Assembly: GCF_000003605.2 (NCBI RefSeq)
Contig: NW_003139319.1
Coordinates: 161,317 to 225,316, forward strand
Length of the DNA stretch: 64,000 bases
Direction: 5' to 3'
From: Saccoglossus kowalevskii
Taxonomy: Eukaryota > Hemichordata > Enteropneusta > Harrimaniidae
Both the position numbers and the translations under genes were made by a program. The notes beneath the pieces are model-generated. The model did not search any database, had not been told where the DNA came from, and was given only the letters and a program-made list of their open reading frames with translations. Every line of letters begins with the position of its first letter. Positions within the stretch are counted from its first letter, which is position 1. Of the stretch, positions 46,237 through 58,229 are shown one piece after another.

Positions 46237-49116
46237 CACAACTGACTGAGAAATTATTAATTTTCATTATTTAACGTGAAGTATTATTGGGCTTGATAAA
46301 ACCTTTCTGTTACGTACCACATTATGTATGCAACATATACCCTGTTCACAAACAACCGCAATACAATAGAAGTAGCCACGTTCCTTGAGTGATTTTTTTT
46401 TTTTTTTAAATTAATAAGAATATTTTGAGTGATAACGTACTATATGATAGATCGCCCGGAATAAAATAACGTAATTTAGAATTGTTAAAATATTTTTATG
46501 GTCACTGCGTTCCAATTGCTATTCATTAATCGTGAATTTAAAAGCCACAAAACATACTTGACGTAACTATGTCCAGTGAATTATACCGGTTTTATAGTAT
46601 CAAACTCCGCGCCCTAATCCTATAGCTTAAGAAGTTGTACGTGCCTGAAATAGTACATCGTTATCTGAGATTCATTCAAATAACTTATGAATTTCGTCTG
46701 TCAGTTAAAAAGACAACTAGATGAAAAATGATGACTGCGATGTATTGTATGGAATATCATATAAGCGTAATCACTGTAAGCTTCGGTACGTGCGGATTAC
46801 CCCTAACCGGGTCATGTGGGGTCATGTTGTGGCGTCTGTGACCTAAGAACATTTGTTTTATTATATGTGTCTTTGACGAAAGAATCAGTACTTGTCTGAT
46901 ATAGACCACATTTTTGATAGCGACGTGAACGAGGTGGTCGTCCATTCGGGGATGAATCGCTAATGGCTTGACAACAAGACAATATAAAATCACGAAGAAA
47001 TATTTGAATAGAACTGTGTGAGTATGCGCGTCCATGGCTTTCGGGAATTCGGGTTCTTGTGTGAATCATGATATATACAAGAAATAGAACAATAGTTATG
47101 TCTTATAGCGAAATAACTGTTTCGACGTTTTCATCGTCCATGAGAAGTTGTCAAATTTATCAATCAATTTTTTAGTGATCCGATTGTTATGCACTGTCTG
47201 TTTACAATCTAGCCCACGCAGGAATTTACAATCGCTTGCACTCATAAAACCGATTTCTCTTCACATGCTGGAGTCTGAATATAGGTCTTCCGAAACGTTT
47301 CCCCGGCCCCAACATCAAAATCTTAAATAAAAAAAAATGTTAACAACACATCATTGTGATTCTGTTCATTCACTGTCAACACAGTAAAGTACCCCCAAGT
47401 GAAAACGTACACTACCGGCGTGGATACGTCGACATCCGTTCCGTATATTAGCGTGACGGGAATTCGAATAAGATATATTACTAGACGTTTTAACAAGCTC
47501 AAAAAAAACCCTGCATGTGCAAGTCCCACTGTTTGAGGTGTTCATATATGGAATACGATATTCAAATCCTTACAATGGTAAACTACTTAACGTTCAAGTG
47601 TGTCGCTCTGCTAAATATACTGAAGAAACTACAACACAATAAAAGCGTTCAGAAGTCGGAGATTATTTGGAATCAGTGAATACACTACTTGCATTGTACG
47701 TGATGAGGGAAGTGTGTGCGTTGAATAACAAAATAATTATAGTACAGTGTCTGTTACATGTACAGAAATCCTCTTCGTGAAATGAACGCGCACTTGTTGA
47801 GGACTTCGCAGACGACACTCCGGTCTCATGCTTCCAGACAAGAGGGTCATAGAGGAAAATGATGGGAAACCCCTACCGCGAATACATGTGTATCCAGAAA
47901 CTTCAAAATACATTATATGAATCGTCTGCTTGTGGCGAAGCGTTTCGAACTGTGGCGTAAATGTGTGCAACAGACGCCGTGTTTGTTTTTTGTTATTGTT
48001 TTTTTTTTGCTTTTTCAGAATTTGTTGTATTATAAAATTGACTAACGACTACATAACCAAATAGAGTTATTTATTTGAATGGCATTGCTTAAACACATTA
48101 CGTCATGTTGACGTCACAGATGCGTGTTTTGGTAGAGGGCGCTACTTCCTGGGAATTCGTGTACATATACGATACACAGTACAGTTTTCGCACAATGATA
48201 CCGTCACGGTGGTACCTTGTATTTGTCTCTTGCCAATATGGGCCTTTCTAGTCAGTGTGGATTTCGTGATTTGCGTTTCACAGAGTGTTCATTTCTATTT
48301 CTTATGAGAAAGGTAAATACGTACCAAAAGGTTGAACAGAAGAATATACCCTGGAGAAGATGGAATAACACAATACAACCCATTGTTGATAAAAAAAATA
48401 TCTCAATAGTTGTTGCATAGCGTGGTTACCTGCGATTTTGTCATGTAAAACACGTGCATAGCTACATCTTATAGTATGTATGTATGTACTAGTAGCTCGC
48501 AAAAGGTCACGGTATACACGATTGCCTCAGCAACAATCTTGATTGCAGGAGCCAATCGCCAATGACCCTCGGAGTCATACTCGTACGGTTGACATAGAAT
48601 TCTGAATTCATCTCATCGTTTCGTTCCATTTCGTCATGTTGATTTCCAGTTGACCACACAAGTAACTCATTTCCGCGATACCCGGGAAGCAGGGTTTATC
48701 TTGATTTGAGCTTGAATGAGTGCTTTAATCTTTTCATTAGTGTATCTTTTGATGATTCGAGTTACATTGTGTGCCTGTCTGTCGCACTGTAGCGTATAGT
48801 ACATGAATTGGTACTTCTGCTAAAATATTCCGAGTAGGGAAACATTCGTATTGTGCGATCTACACTAAGTGAGTACACGAAGGTGTTAAGAACAATAGAC
48901 GACTGACACCTTCACTGAACGCTGAATATGTATATTTCCCAAAATGGACTACAGTACTAATCATAGTAAAATAAAAAGTGTCCATATTTGGACATTAAGT
49001 TACGTCATTGCTAAACATTGTCATACGATTACGTAATACTTTATTGTATTCCAGTGGTCTGTAAATTTGGTAACGATAATTCTGGCACAAATTTAGGTAG
49101 GTGTTGTAATTAACAC
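46237..49116. other. Intergenic, no gene seen
   Basis: Contains a T15 run near 46393 and T-rich runs near 48000. A TGACGTCA near 48108 is followed by a CTCF-like AGAGGGCGCTA near 48135. Frames on either strand up to 92 codons (46757-47069) show no recognisable domain. Confidence 0.45.
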
Positions 49117-49240
49117 ATAACATATTGACTTCTCAAAATGTGCCATTTTGGACTCGAAGTCAATTCATTTAATTAGTTATACACTCCTTAGTATCGAGTC
49201 CGAATCCAAAATGTGTTTTGAAGAGTGCATTATTGATATA
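49117..49240. repeat. Imperfect inverted repeat, about 124 bases
   Basis: The left arm (TTGACTTCTCAAAATGTGCC then ATTTTGGACTCG) pairs with the right arm (CGAGTCCGAATCCAAAATGT then GTTTTGAAGAGTGCATT) with small gaps, over about 40 bases on each side. No coding content. A foldback MITE remnant is the simplest reading. Confidence 0.5.
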
Positions 49241-51039
49241 ATATAGCACGTATGTTACCGAATTTTGCGATAAAAATATAATTTAAAATCGGCGCATTAG
49301 TTTCACCCTACTGATGAGGGTAGAAATGTATTGCCGTGCTGAAATTAGCATATTATTGCCGCCATCTTGAATTTCATATCACATACGTATATCGGTGCTC
49401 CACTGATTACAACTAAATTTTGCAATTTCCTTTCATTTGAAACCCCGCCATCGCCATCGCCCCTCCCAGAGTTTATAATGGTTCAGCCCTCGAATTGTTA
49501 CACTACGCAGTACCCTCCGGACAACTTGGAGTAGCACTGGAATGGCGGCACATTCGTTTGATTAAATTGATACTCTGATGTTTCACCATTTGTTTCCATC
49601 ATCGTAGGTTGGGCGAGCTCCACAGATGAAGCACCCTATTGATTGGATGTTAATTTTTACAGCGAATCGTAAACAATTCAATTGTTCATTTCATGATACA
49701 TCGTAAATACTGTATTAAATCTACCTGTATGTCAGTACGAGTTTGACCTTGAAAGTCTACTTACTCGGCTTGACCACGCAAGTAACCCTACCCCGTTGCT
49801 TGAGAAGTCATTTCATGTGCAGGAATTGTGTGGAAAAACCACCATACTTGATATACGTTAGTTTAACAAATCAAATCGAACCTATATAGCACATATAGCA
49901 CATAGCGAAAATTAGTGTGTGTATATATATGCCCGTGAATGAGACATACATACTGTATCTAGTGAAGGCAGTATTGTGTTATTTTTGCGAATCAGATTTA
50001 TTTACAGGTTATTTAACGTCTCGTTTTATTTTTCAATCTGTTGATTTTTTTCCCGCAATTGAAACTGAATAAATCGAATTTATTTCGTTAAGAGCTCAAT
50101 ATACATTTCATTGTCGGTTTACTCGGTGCATATGGGGAAATGTCTGTGCGGTTTTGCAAATGAATAAAATGTCTTTTTGTGGGATGAGACACGGCAACTT
50201 TTACGATCACATGGTTTTAGTACGAGATCTGGTGAAATTTTCCATGCGAGTAATAAAAGGGTTAATTGAGTATGTCGCATAATATTACAAGAGTCACTGC
50301 AGGGGTTATATTAATAAAAATTAAATGTTGGGAACTTAATAGTTAATAGTTCTGTTTGACATTGTTTTTTAAAACATGGCACGAATCATTATTTACTGAA
50401 ACCTTAAAAAACATACTTGTTTACGTCGAACGTCCCAAATACGACGGAGACACTTTGAACTAAAGGTAAAGGCATGTTCATTTTTGGAGGTTCAATATTT
50501 CTTTTCTTCTTTTAAATACTCTTTGCGTAGCGATCAAATCATTTAATTTCAATTTCCAGACAAATCATTATATATAGAGGTGTTATCAACATGCAACATC
50601 GAATCCAGTCGACTTCAGGCTTCGGGCGAATAAGATCGTTTATAGAGTGTCGTCGACCTATAACTCTATTTGCGAGCAAGCCATTACTCATTCGTTTGAT
50701 CTTGGGTGGGGATTTGCGTTTGTAACAGGATTTATAGAGCTGTGAAATCTAAACTGTGGCCATTAAAAGTGATTCACAGTGTTTCGGTACTGCAATTTGT
50801 ACGATCCAAGGATTTAGATTTTAAAGTGATATATTTATATATATTCATACACTGGTTAATTTAGATTTCGAAATAGTGATCGGGTCATTCGTAACTTTGC
50901 TCGGACTGGTTTATTATGCGAGTGAAGTGACAACTCATCAGTTCAGTACAATATGACAATCGTATCATAAACCGGTAACTGTTAATATGCAAATTAGTTA
51001 AAGTATCATGCACTTAATTCTTCGCAGTCAGTCCATGAT
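49241..51039. other. Intergenic, no gene seen
   Basis: AT-rich. A perfect YY1-type GCCGCCATCTTG occurs at 49358-49369 with no evident transcript. No frame of note. Confidence 0.45.
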
Positions 51040-51061
51040 TGACGTCACAGGAATTATATAA
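51040..51061 (+). promoter_or_regulatory. CRE plus TATA box, promoter-like
   Basis: TGACGTCA at 51040-51047 is followed seven bases later by a strong TATA box (TTATATAAA; core TATATAA at 51055-51061). A start site would be expected near 51085-51095. The ATGs that follow (about 51084 and 51095) open only 10-12 codons. A promoter of a spliced or non-coding transcript is possible, but no exon is recognised. Confidence 0.3.
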
Positions 51062-52279
51062 ACAGTCGCACCCACTGCCTGACATGTACTCGCAATGGCT
51101 ACTGCAAATATGTTAATTGATTGTATTTAAAGTCATACATATATGTTTTCCTGTTTGCTGAATTTACCAAAGTAGCACTTGTAAAGGCACGAGAAAAAGT
51201 GAGACGCGATATCACACGATGATTCTCGACAATACTCTATATCATGCGACAACTCTCGACAACATTACGTTATCGAGCAAAAATATACGAGAATAGAACA
51301 CAACATAGGACTAATGAGACTGTCTCGTGTCACTAATAGTAGAATTGTTTTTGTGATAAGTGTGTATGTAAGTATTGCGTACCACCGTAGGTGAGTCGAG
51401 CATTTCAATGTATGACACTGAACCGTGCAAATGATATTTGGGAGAAACAAAATGGTGAATGAAGATGAAGTACTAAGACAAAGTTATCATGTGACCGCGT
51501 TTAAGCGTGCAAAAGCAAATTTCGTGGAGGGAAACGCTAGCTGTATTTGATTCCTTTGGAATTATTACGACGTTTGTAACATTACACGAAATTGAACACG
51601 TACTGCGCAACGACCCCGTTCTTGCTTCATTGCCTTCCTGTAAAATAGAATTGCCTCGTGTTAATTGCAAAAAGTAACATTCTTTTTTTTTCATTTCTAA
51701 AATATACATGCCATGAAATATCATTTATACATGTCAATCGACTACACACATACCACAGTCACTTACTGAAATACGAAGAAAACAGTGTATTGGAATATAA
51801 AACGTTAAATTACAGGGGAAGCTGAATGTCACCGTGACGATTGGTCGAAATTGACGTTTCATTGCATAAATTTATGACTAATGAAAACTTGTTTCTTCAG
51901 TAAATATGTGCTAAAATAATTTCCGATAGCCAACTTGGTAGTTCTAAATTGACGAATTCTATAGTTCAGATCTGAAAAAATAAATTAAATAAAAAAAACT
52001 GTTTTTTGTTTCGTCTGTTTACAAAACGTCTTCGATCAGAGTCGAGCTAACCGATGAAGGTACTTATCGTACCGTTCTTTATCGTGATCATAGCAGGTTA
52101 CGAAATTCACGGAGATGATGATATTTCACTCTAGTGCCGTGACTATTACTCAAAATGTTTTCAGTACGTTTTACTGGTGATAAGTCACCAAATTAGTATG
52201 CATTTTGTGAAATCGTTGTGTGTGTACATGCGCAGTTTAAAGCACTTTTGAACGTAAACAAATCACGCGTAGAACTCAC
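51062..52279. other. Intergenic, no gene seen
   Basis: AT-rich. Contains a short imperfect direct repeat around 51217-51262 (ACGATGATTCTCGACAA / GCGACAACTCTCGACAA). No gene recognised. Confidence 0.45.
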
Positions 52280-52578
52280 TCCTGCAAGAAACTGGTAGCG
52301 CGAAACTGGTTGGTTGAATTGTTTTGCAATAGACACAATTTTTGAGCCTGTATATTTCGATGTAATGTTTCGCATTGTAAAAGAAATCGCTGGAATGATG
52401 TTATCTATTCTTAAAATGAGTGTTGTTACTTTGACGATGACATACGGACGAATGACTTCCACGAACATTCCATCCAGATCGCACGGCGCCCATTCGAAAT
52501 AAAAGAAAATGCTGAGCTGCGCAAGGTCCAAGGGCGCTTCCAGAATGTTGCTAACTTCAATTTCTCGTTCATCCTTTC
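52280..52578 (-). CDS. Possible internal exon of an unrecognised gene
   Basis: On the minus strand, a T-rich acceptor (tttctctaattgttag) precedes 299 bases that stay open and end at a GTGAGT donor in phase 0. The frame continues open to 52193, about 130 codons in all. Residues include EVSNILEAPLDLAQLSIF, FEWAPCDLDGMFVEVIRPYV and IIPAISFTMRNI. GC content is higher than the surroundings. No in-frame ATG comes before residue 40, so it would be internal. I recognise no family, and a chance frame cannot be excluded. Confidence 0.25.
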
Positions 52579-53519
52579 CTAACAATTAGAGAAACACATT
52601 TAACTTCGTCATCAAATCGCATTTAATTTAAATTTCATACTTAAATTAAATTAATTTCATACAATGCTATTTTGACATCCGGGACCTAAGTATTCTCCCC
52701 GGTAGCGACAATCGTGGCGCTATCCAAAGAAACTCGTTTCAAATTTATAGTAAACTGACGCTGGAAAATACACTCATATTTGTTGCTCCCCTGCATTATT
52801 CGAGATTTCATGTAACGTTTTCATAGTATCAGTATCGATAATACCCGGAATTACTCGTGTAAACGAAATTGCTTGCCGTGGTTGTCGGACGCAAGCTGTG
52901 GCGATTCGGAAATATTAACACCGATACAAACGAGCATTCTCTTCGCATGTTGCAAATATTCAGTAACCTCGTTGGTATGTCTGCTTGTTTTGTGTTATAA
53001 GAATTTGCCAGATTTATTTACATGGTGACATTCAAACATAGATTCGGCATTGCGAACGCTTTTTCTGTTGTCATGCCGACAATGATGATATTGACTTAAC
53101 CTTTCTGTAGAGTTTGAGTTTTTTTTCATTTTTCATTTATTTTTATCACACATAAAAAATAAACCAAATTATAAATAACAGGATTATGAGAAAAGACTCA
53201 AGATGATCTGATATTAAAGTTTAATTTTTCAATCGTCTTAGGATTATTCCGAAATTCCGAAATGTATATATTTAAAGCATGATGAATAGTGTAATTCGTT
53301 CACACTGATTTTTACAATGCGAAGCAAAAGTGCATCATTGTTGATTTCTAGTTTCATTTTAGTTGAGGGCGTTTGCACAAGTTTATTTCCACACGCAAGG
53401 ATGAGAAATACACTGTTATCCATTCAATGTACACAGTTATACATATATACGGCATGAATTGATCATCTGGTGTTAACACTTGTTCCACAAGTGCCTTGTT
53501 GAGTCTTAAAGCGGGGGAG
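52579..53519. other. Intergenic up to the assembly gap
   Basis: AT-rich, with an internal ATTTAAATTT-type repeat near 52620-52665. The last bases before the gap read TTAAAGCGGGGGAG, the inverted counterpart of the sequence after the gap. Confidence 0.45.
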
Positions 53520-54318
53520 NNNNNNNNNNNNNNNNNNNNNNNNNNNNNNNNNNNNNNNNNNNNNNNNNNNNNNNNNNNNNNNNNNNNNNNNNNNNNNNNN
53601 NNNNNNNNNNNNNNNNNNNNNNNNNNNNNNNNNNNNNNNNNNNNNNNNNNNNNNNNNNNNNNNNNNNNNNNNNNNNNNNNNNNNNNNNNNNNNNNNNNNN
53701 NNNNNNNNNNNNNNNNNNNNNNNNNNNNNNNNNNNNNNNNNNNNNNNNNNNNNNNNNNNNNNNNNNNNNNNNNNNNNNNNNNNNNNNNNNNNNNNNNNNN
53801 NNNNNNNNNNNNNNNNNNNNNNNNNNNNNNNNNNNNNNNNNNNNNNNNNNNNNNNNNNNNNNNNNNNNNNNNNNNNNNNNNNNNNNNNNNNNNNNNNNNN
53901 NNNNNNNNNNNNNNNNNNNNNNNNNNNNNNNNNNNNNNNNNNNNNNNNNNNNNNNNNNNNNNNNNNNNNNNNNNNNNNNNNNNNNNNNNNNNNNNNNNNN
54001 NNNNNNNNNNNNNNNNNNNNNNNNNNNNNNNNNNNNNNNNNNNNNNNNNNNNNNNNNNNNNNNNNNNNNNNNNNNNNNNNNNNNNNNNNNNNNNNNNNNN
54101 NNNNNNNNNNNNNNNNNNNNNNNNNNNNNNNNNNNNNNNNNNNNNNNNNNNNNNNNNNNNNNNNNNNNNNNNNNNNNNNNNNNNNNNNNNNNNNNNNNNN
54201 NNNNNNNNNNNNNNNNNNNNNNNNNNNNNNNNNNNNNNNNNNNNNNNNNNNNNNNNNNNNNNNNNNNNNNNNNNNNNNNNNNNNNNNNNNNNNNNNNNNN
54301 NNNNNNNNNNNNNNNNNN
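53520..54318. other. Assembly gap (799 N)
   Basis: Unsequenced bases. The left flank ends TTAAAGCGGGGGAG and the right flank begins CCTCCCGCTTTAA, which is its reverse complement apart from one G. The missing DNA is thus likely an inverted-repeat element or hairpin that defeated assembly. Any open frame crossing it is an artefact. Confidence 0.95.
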
Positions 54319-54327
54319 CCTCCCGCT

Positions 54328-54466
54328 TTAAATCACCATAGTCGCCGCATTGCGTGTGTTAGAATATCGTTTAAAACACACAGTGTATTTTACAAAGTTG
54401 AATACGTCGGCCAGGACCTTTGATCGAACACGACGCGGTGCAACGACTGTGGCGCTTTTATTTTAA
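54328..54466. mobile_element. TTAAAG inverted-repeat MITE, short copy 2
   Basis: About 139 bases, abutting the assembly gap. It aligns over its length with 7060-7192: shared GTGTATTTTAC in the middle, GAATACGTCG / GTATACGTCG, then GATCGAACACGACGCGG / CATCGAACAGGACGCGG, and a right end GGCGCTTTTA. The left end is more diverged. It overlaps the TTTAA that ends the gap-flanking inverted repeat, so two related elements may sit next to each other. Confidence 0.6.
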
Positions 54467-55150
54467 ACATTAAAGTGACTCGAGCGAGACGATAACATCA
54501 GTTGTACAGATTACTAGTATATGTTTTGTTGATAACGGAAACCGCGAATGAAACGCAGTCGTGCTCATATACGTGCGCATGCGCTCATGTAAAACATGTG
54601 AAAACCCGTGCGGTATCTGACTGGTGTGTTGTGCCAGGAATAATATAATTAAAACAATGTTCGGTTAAACTATGTAAAAGGGTTGACGCAGGTGTAGTAG
54701 AATTTAGGGAATCTGGACAGAGATAATATCAAATAGTGAAATTTGCACAGTTTTGTTTTTCTACTATTCCCTCTCCTTGAGTTTCGTGCATGTTTTTTGT
54801 GAGAAATAACAAAATATTTCGATTTTCCAGATAGACACGTTCTAAATACCCTTTTTATTTCAGTTCAATATTTGTATCGATGTCACGATACTGGGATGAA
54901 CAGAACACGGCGAAAATGGTTTCTCCCGAAGCAACACACCCTGGGGTTCAAAAATAAAATTGTAGTTGATGACATTGTCACGTGGCGCTCTCACTGTGCT
55001 GAAATGTTGGTGAGTTGGTATACAGTCATTAGAGCGCCCTCCGTGACAACTTTAATCGTACGTTTGTTTTTATAGATTTGTCTATCTAGCAATTTACACG
55101 TAATAAAATCAATCCATCCTAAGCCAGTCGAAGATATAAAGCATTCTGTT
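54467..55150. other. Intergenic, no gene seen
   Basis: Includes GTGCGCATGCGCT near 54573-54585, similar to the NRF1-type motif of the TTAAAG elements. No gene recognised. Confidence 0.45.
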
Positions 55151-55309
55151 CATGGTTACAAAACTTGACTTTATGTTTGTGGGATTTAAAAGTTATTTTC
55201 TCGAGTGATGCGCCGTACTTGCGATTTTCGCTCGAGAAAATACAGCACGCATCCTGAGTGAAGATAACTTCTATACACCATAAACATAAAGCCGAGTTTT
55301 GTAACCATG
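55151..55309. repeat. Compound foldback, 159 bases
   Basis: Outer arms CATGGTTACAAAAC and GTTTTGTAACCATG are perfect complements, and pairing continues imperfectly through CTTTATGTTT / AAACATAAAG. Within the left half is a second perfect inverted pair, ATTTTCTCGAG / CTCGAGAAAAT. The nested layout could arise from an inserted MITE or from a rearranged hairpin element. Non-coding. Confidence 0.65.
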
Positions 55310-56841
55310 TCATCCACAACTCTCGTATATGGCGCAAGGGCGGTCAGTCAAGAATGCCAGACAGAACTCCTACTAACAATGGATTCATTCCAGTGACCAT
55401 TCATCTTGTGAATAAGATGTTACTGACGCTGACGCTGGGTGGAAATTTAGTAAAAGTGGGCCACACTGGACATAAAATACTCCTATGGAATGGAGACGGG
55501 GCGTAAAATTAAGATTAGAACATTTACGGTAACCAGGCATTTTGTAAGTTATTCTATTTTCATTGATTGGGTTTTTAATTGTAATAGGAACCAAGACATT
55601 TTTTTAAAACACATTGCCACTATTTTCAATTAATTGCCATTTTGCCCTGGGCTTCACAAATCTGTTTTGGAGTAGTTTAGTTTTACGGCTTGAAGTCATC
55701 CTCGCATGAAAACATTTAACAGAGCGCATTAAACACCATCTATGGAAGTATTGAACAAATGCCGTTAAAATGTGAAAAAAGCTATATGAGAGACGTTTCT
55801 TCTGACACTAAACTCAAGTAATTACCCTGGAACGCACACATTGACACTGACAACGGGTTTTCACGTTTTTTTCTCAACTTTTCTCAATTGGTTATCGCCG
55901 TGGAGTATTTTGACTCCAAATGCCAGCTCATTAGTAAAATTGTATCTGATGCTTGGCTTCGCTGGTTCCCGTCTCAAGTGTCATGGCACAACAAGCCACA
56001 AGAGGCCGGGCCGGTAATCAGTAATAGTTCCGGGATTCTGATTGGTCCGCCAAGTTTTCAGTCTTTGTTCTTTTTCCCTTAGTTACCTGACGTCAGCGCT
56101 GCAAAATATTATCTTCTATATATCATATTTATCAGTCCGAGCAGAGTTTATTAATTCATAAACTACAATATATATAGAATATGGGGTTCCTTTTACTTTC
56201 AAATATTACACGAATATAAAAACTTTACTTTTGTTATCACTTCGCACAAAAATAGTGAAACAAGCTAGAATCGCCTCAATTATTAGTATAAGCAGGCGGA
56301 ATGAGGGGACGTGGTGTTATTGCAGTATTACGGACACGTTTGCGTACGAAATGGAACTTTGAATATTTTCAAATTACGTCACTTGGTCGCCTGAATCCAG
56401 GGCCGAAATCCCAATATCCTTCCCATAGGTCTTTGCGCTTTACGCAATGATAACGCGCATCGAACTGTGCGGAGTTTGGTTACCTGCGCCGTCCTCATTC
56501 TCCTTCCCTGATTTCCTTGCGGTTAGATCACCGAAAGTATCATCCTACGTAACAAGGGTCACGCGCCATCCTCCGGTGACTGATGGTAGAGAATGCGAAA
56601 GTATCTCTGCCACCACATACCGTCGTTTTGTGGTGAAACACCACAAGACTTTTACTACCCGTATTATTTGCGTATTTTTGTTATTAGAGGGCTCTCGTGT
56701 TGGTTTGTTCCTACTGATAAAAAAGTTTTAAAATATTTCATCAATAGTTGATGATGATTTTTTTGCAAACGCACTGAAAACAGTGAAATAGTTATAATTT
56801 ACAAAAGAAAATAATTTCATTGTGAAATAACCGTTACGAAG
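55310..56841. other. Intergenic, no gene seen
   Basis: Contains a TGACGTCA near 56088 and a GC-richer patch at 56400-56640. A 94-codon frame at 56447-56728 has no recognised motif. Confidence 0.45.
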
Positions 56842-56915
56842 GTTTAGTTTAGTTTAGTTTAGTTTAGTTTAGTTTAGTTTAGTTTAGTTTAGTTTAGTTT
56901 AGTTTAGTTTAGTTT
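56842..56915. repeat. (TTTAG)n microsatellite
   Basis: About 14-15 perfect tandem copies of GTTTA/TTTAG. On the minus strand it reads (AAACT)n and may be the 3' tail of a decayed LINE (see 56916-57345). Confidence 0.95.
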
Positions 56916-57345
56916 CATAAAAATATAAAAATAGATATCAAACAAAACTAAAAAGAAGTGACAGACTTATTTGCTGTAAAAAATAACCAAAAATACTCTT
57001 TCTAAACCCCGATACACTGTCAAATACGTCTATCCGATGCGGTAGTTGACTTCATTCCATAATCTTAAAACGCTAGAATGCATGTCAATACTTAACATTG
57101 TACATGACTTTCTAATTCTAAAGCACTGAACAAACTTTTGAATCACAAACAAAGAATTGGTATTTTTATGACACGTACATAAAAATGAATTAATCAATCT
57201 TAATTAATCTTAGTATAAATTTCAGTACATTGGAAATATTGGAAGTAGCATGGTACAGTAGCAATCATAATTTTAAAATTGTTTATCCTTATATTAGATT
57301 ATGAGTCCTTTCAAAAAATGTTTTGGTCATTTTTTCACAAGTAAG
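56916..57345 (-). mobile_element. Possible LINE 3' end upstream of the AAACT tail
   Basis: Translated on the minus strand, this stretch gives fragments such as KTFFERTHNLI, LLLYHATSNISNV and VLRLWNEVNYRI, with a composition and short motifs (FFxRTHxL, LWNxL-like) that recall the C-terminal region of LINE polyproteins, followed by an untranslated stretch and the (AAACT)n tail. Several stops interrupt it. The evidence is by-eye resemblance only. Confidence 0.3.
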
Positions 57346-58109
57346 GCTGTGACAGGTTTATACAATTTGTCAATAGAGGGCGCCGTGCACTGACGGAATA
57401 ATTGAAAACAAAGATCGTCTTGCGTTTTGTTTTCGGTGATGCGCACAATGGCCAGAACCATTATTATTTAGACCTTATATCCTGGTGAAAATTACTTTTC
57501 TTATGTATGCTGGTGTAGATAATATTACTTTGCAATGGTAAACAGAAAAATCAGGATAAACTCACAATGGAGATGTCATTTACTTCCTTAGATAGGTATG
57601 TGGATGTATTAAAATTGTCTTCATAAGACTATTAAACGGAGAGGTAAATACACGATACAGGATTTACCAAGATTTTTTCAAAAGATGTCATGAATGAGCA
57701 GTCCCCCTCCGTCGGTACCACTAAATAGTCTGGCCCACGGACTACTAGTATATGACAAATATAGCTGCCTCATAGCCTGGTTATACCTGTATATTGGTGA
57801 TTGTCGAAAGCGAATTAGAATAATAAACATTATTATACATCTGTCACCGTAACGCCATAAGTTACAGCGTGAAATAATTTTGCGGTATTTTACAGAGTAT
57901 TTTTTATCCTACCATATAAGGAAATGCGAATTCCAAATATGGGATGATTACGCGTGTAAGCGTCCTCTAATAATAAAAACAAACATGGCTGCCACCAGTG
58001 TTTGACCGGACTACACACAAAGAAGTTAACTGATTCTGTTCTAAACATTTTGGACTTCGGCATTCCCATGATGTATACTTAGAAGGGAAAGATGTATAAT
58101 AATAAGATT
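57346..58109. other. Intergenic, no gene seen
   Basis: A CTCF-like AGAGGGCGCC lies near 57376. Nothing else is recognised. Confidence 0.45.
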
Positions 58110-58229
58110 ATTACGTGAGTACCTCAAAGCATGCACTCAGACAGTACACCGTCGCATCGACCTCCGCTGCGCGTCGGACGATACTGCCGCTGTACTATCT
58201 TCGTGCATACTTTGAAGCATCCTCGTAAT
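58110..58229. mobile_element. Foldback element, 120 bases
   Basis: Nearly the whole segment is one imperfect palindrome of two roughly 54-base arms (left ATTACGTGAGTACCTCAAAG; right, reversed, ATTACGAGGATGCTTCAAAG) around a loop of about 10 bases near 58169. The arms match at roughly four of five positions by eye. A foldback MITE is the likely origin; a hairpin RNA is a less likely alternative because the arms are long and TA-bounded. Confidence 0.65.

Noticed and set aside
46757-47069. Overlapping minus-strand frames containing PPRSRR-like peptides, compared with the TTAAAG family
   Set aside because: The shared GGTGGTCGTC string is short and the rest does not align, so neither a gene nor another family copy is claimed.
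53496-54341. A 281-codon open frame
   Set aside because: It is open only because it runs through the 799-base N gap; real sequence contributes a handful of codons.
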